This document shows positions 62,666 through 64,000 of a stretch of DNA of 64,000 nucleotides, piece after piece; positions within the stretch are counted from its first letter, which is position 1; each line of letters starts with the position of its first letter. Position numbers and translations under genes: made by a program. A model generated the notes under the pieces. The model did not search any database and had not been told where the DNA came from. It saw nothing but the letters and a program-made list of their open reading frames with translations. Source of the DNA: Gammaproteobacteria bacterium (lineage in GTDB: Bacteria; Pseudomonadota; Gammaproteobacteria; Xanthomonadales; Marinicellaceae); NCBI GenBank assembly GCA_041395445.1, contig JAWLAO010000001.1, positions 248,001 to 312,000 on the forward strand. Reading direction: 5' to 3'.

Positions 62666-63567
62666 ACCAATCCTCTGTTAATCAATTGCAAATACAATTT
62701 CTGTAACCTGGGTATCATCTTTCTTTCAGATGGGTTTCCTATCACTCTGCCATCCACTTCATTCACAGGTGTGAGTCCAGCGAAAGTTCCCGTGACAAAG
62801 CATTCATCAGCTCCGTAAACATCAAACAATGAAAAATTCTTTTGGAAAACCGGAATGTCATTTTCCTCACAAAGTTGAATGATTTTAGAGCGTGTGATTC
62901 CACCTAAACAATAATCTCCTGTCGAAGTCCAGACTTCACCTTTTGTCACAATAAAAAAATGAGTCGAGTTACAGGTCGAAACAAATCCATGCGGATCGAG
63001 CATCAATGCTTCATCATAACCGGCTTTGGTTGCCTGAATACAACCCAAAATGCAGTTGATTTTGCTATGTGAGTTCATCTTCTGATCCTGAACATCCGGA
63101 TATCCCCGACGTACATGAGTGGTGAATAATCGAATTCCCTTAGCAACTTTCTCCGGATTAGGGATTTTGTATTCGGGAATAATAACAATTGTTGCACCCG
63201 GAAAAGTGGCTCTGGGATCTTGATAAGGAGTGGTTTTCACGCCTCTTGTAACCATCAAGCGAATATGAACATGATCATGCATATCATTGGCTTGAATGGT
63301 TTGATATACTCTTTCAGACAATTCTTCTTTGCTCAAACCAATATCCATATCCAATGCTTTAGCTCCCTGATACAATCTTTGCAAATGATCATCCAAAAAT
63401 GCAATAACTCCATTGTGCAATCGCAAACCTTCCCAGACTCCATCTCCCAGAATAAAGCCACTGTCAAAAACTGAAATTTTTGCTTCATTCCGATGAAACA
63501 ATTCGCCGTTGATATTGATTAAAATATCGAGGTTTCGATCATCTTTAATAAATTCATGTGACCCCAT
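62662..63567 (-). CDS. Class IV aminotransferase (D-amino acid/branched-chain type)
   Basis: This 301-residue PLP enzyme has the class IV layout: VFDSGFILGDGVWEGLRLHNG near the start, YPDVQDQKMNSHSKINCILGCIQATKAGYDEALMLD with the Schiff-base Lys in HSKIN, STHFFIVTKGEVWT, and CLGGITRSKIIQLCEEN for phosphate binding. The chain may use branched-chain or D-amino acids, or a beta-amino or sulfonate-type substrate. It is directly upstream of and coupled to the P-loop sulfotransferase-like gene, so both likely act on one pathway. Confidence 0.88.
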   Translation of the reverse strand: MGSHEFIKDDRNLDILININGELFHRNEAKISVFDSGFILGDGVWEGLRLHNGVIAFLDDHLQRLYQGAKALDMDIGLSKEELSERVYQTIQANDMHDHVHIRLMVTRGVKTTPYQDPRATFPGATIVIIPEYKIPNPEKVAKGIRLFTTHVRRGYPDVQDQKMNSHSKINCILGCIQATKAGYDEALMLDPHGFVSTCNSTHFFIVTKGEVWTSTGDYCLGGITRSKIIQLCEENDIPVFQKNFSLFDVYGADECFVTGTFAGLTPVNEVDGRVIGNPSERKMIPRLQKLYLQLINRGLV

Positions 63568-63606
63568 TGAGCTTTCTCGTTGATTTTTAAAATCAACATA
63601 ATACCA

Positions 63607-63999
63607 TCAATTTAATCTCAAGTTGCAACAATCTTTATCATGCAATTCAATTGGTTCTGAGTTACTTTTCCCGATTGTTTTGACAAACGATTTTTCAGCA
63701 AATTGAATCCCCGAAAATTTTTTGATAAATCTTCCGGCTTGAATTTCTCCCTGGGCTTCCAGTCGGGTCAATTCCAATACTGCTTCATACCAGTTGAGTG
63801 GCAATTGCTCTTTTTCAAAAACGGCTTTGCATAAAATTCCATAGCGTTTTAATGACATTTTGATTAAAGATTGTTTGTCGGCTGAATCATTATTTTTACA
63901 AACAGACCAGCGACCCATCATGTCCAGATAATTGGTGTTTGACTTGTTTTTCTTAATGTATCTGGCGCGTTGTGCCGGCGATAAACTGAATATTCGCAA
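63607..63999 (-). CDS. Lhr-type superfamily 2 helicase, C-terminal end (partial)
   Basis: The frame enters from the right edge; the first visible codon is not a real start. The last ~130 residues show GRWSVCK, SLKRYGILCKAVFEKEQLPLNWYEAVLELTRLEAQGEIQAGRFIKKFSGIQFA, which match the C-terminal domain of Lhr helicases (GRWSL, RYGVV, R-x-L-E-A-x-G-E-I-x-x-G-R-F, F-S-G-x-Q-F-A). Lhr enzymes are large DEAD-family helicases (about 1500 residues) in DNA repair. Only the end of the gene is within the window. Confidence 0.78.
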   Translation of the reverse strand: MRIFSLSPAQRARYIKKNKSNTNYLDMMGRWSVCKNNDSADKQSLIKMSLKRYGILCKAVFEKEQLPLNWYEAVLELTRLEAQGEIQAGRFIKKFSGIQFAEKSFVKTIGKSNSEPIELHDKDCCNLRLN

Positions 64000-64000
64000 A

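Overview
The window is AT-rich chromosomal DNA from a Gram-negative, marine-type gammaproteobacterium. Evidence is the gene content (clpA-infA-aat, rplM-rpsI, scpAB-rluB-rluE, dinB, yoaA, nfuA, cnoX, dsbD, an AcrAB-like efflux operon) and several secreted proteins ending in a D-x-I-F-x-N-G-F-E type tag. I associate that tag with Marinicella-like and Lysobacterales genomes; this placement is an inference, because no rRNA gene is present. There is no sign of a prophage, a CRISPR array or a tRNA gene.

Layout. 1-1418: end of clpA facing infA and aat. 1550-3108: a small ORF split by a complete IS481-type insertion sequence with a 4-bp target duplication. 3158-5614: a membrane protein of unknown role and the L13-S9 ribosomal operon with its promoter. 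5798-15085: secreted and metabolic genes (Asp-box lipoprotein, threonine-aldolase-like enzyme, truncated metallo-hydrolase, PLP decarboxylase with Fur-like sites upstream, two beta-helix proteins). 15274-16428: a YeeE/YedE sulfur transporter pair. 16625-24843: a long minus-strand run of DNA repair, rRNA modification and chromosome segregation genes. 24961-29888: a large unrecognised secreted protein followed by a DsbD with two N-terminal domains.

30162-37257: a GGDEF-EAL protein, an iron alcohol dehydrogenase, and an operon of VWA protein, histidine kinase and response regulator in which the VWA gene is broken. 37487-42559: RND efflux operon and divergent TetR regulator, with a palindromic operator filling the spacer of a consensus promoter. 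42580-45778: MscS, CorA/ZntB and CoxE-like genes. 45859-47415: a ParDE toxin-antitoxin pair with an IS982-type element directly upstream. 47518-53922: CSLREA protein, Crp-like regulator, cysS-sufE, DUF1631-like protein. 54102-59363: DUF885 peptidase-like protein, sulfotransferase, and an esterase-nfuA-cnoX operon. 59509-64000: secreted proteins, a translationally coupled sulfotransferase-like and class IV aminotransferase pair, and the end of an Lhr-type helicase.

Points most worth following: the shared D-x-I-F-x-N-G-F-E tag on four secreted proteins, with a fifth copy placed at an N terminus; the coupled P-loop sulfotransferase/aminotransferase pair at 61934-63567; the operator-in-promoter design at 41869-41897; the 904-residue secreted cysteine-containing protein beside a duplicated-domain DsbD; and the VWA gene that needs two compensating single-base changes to read through.
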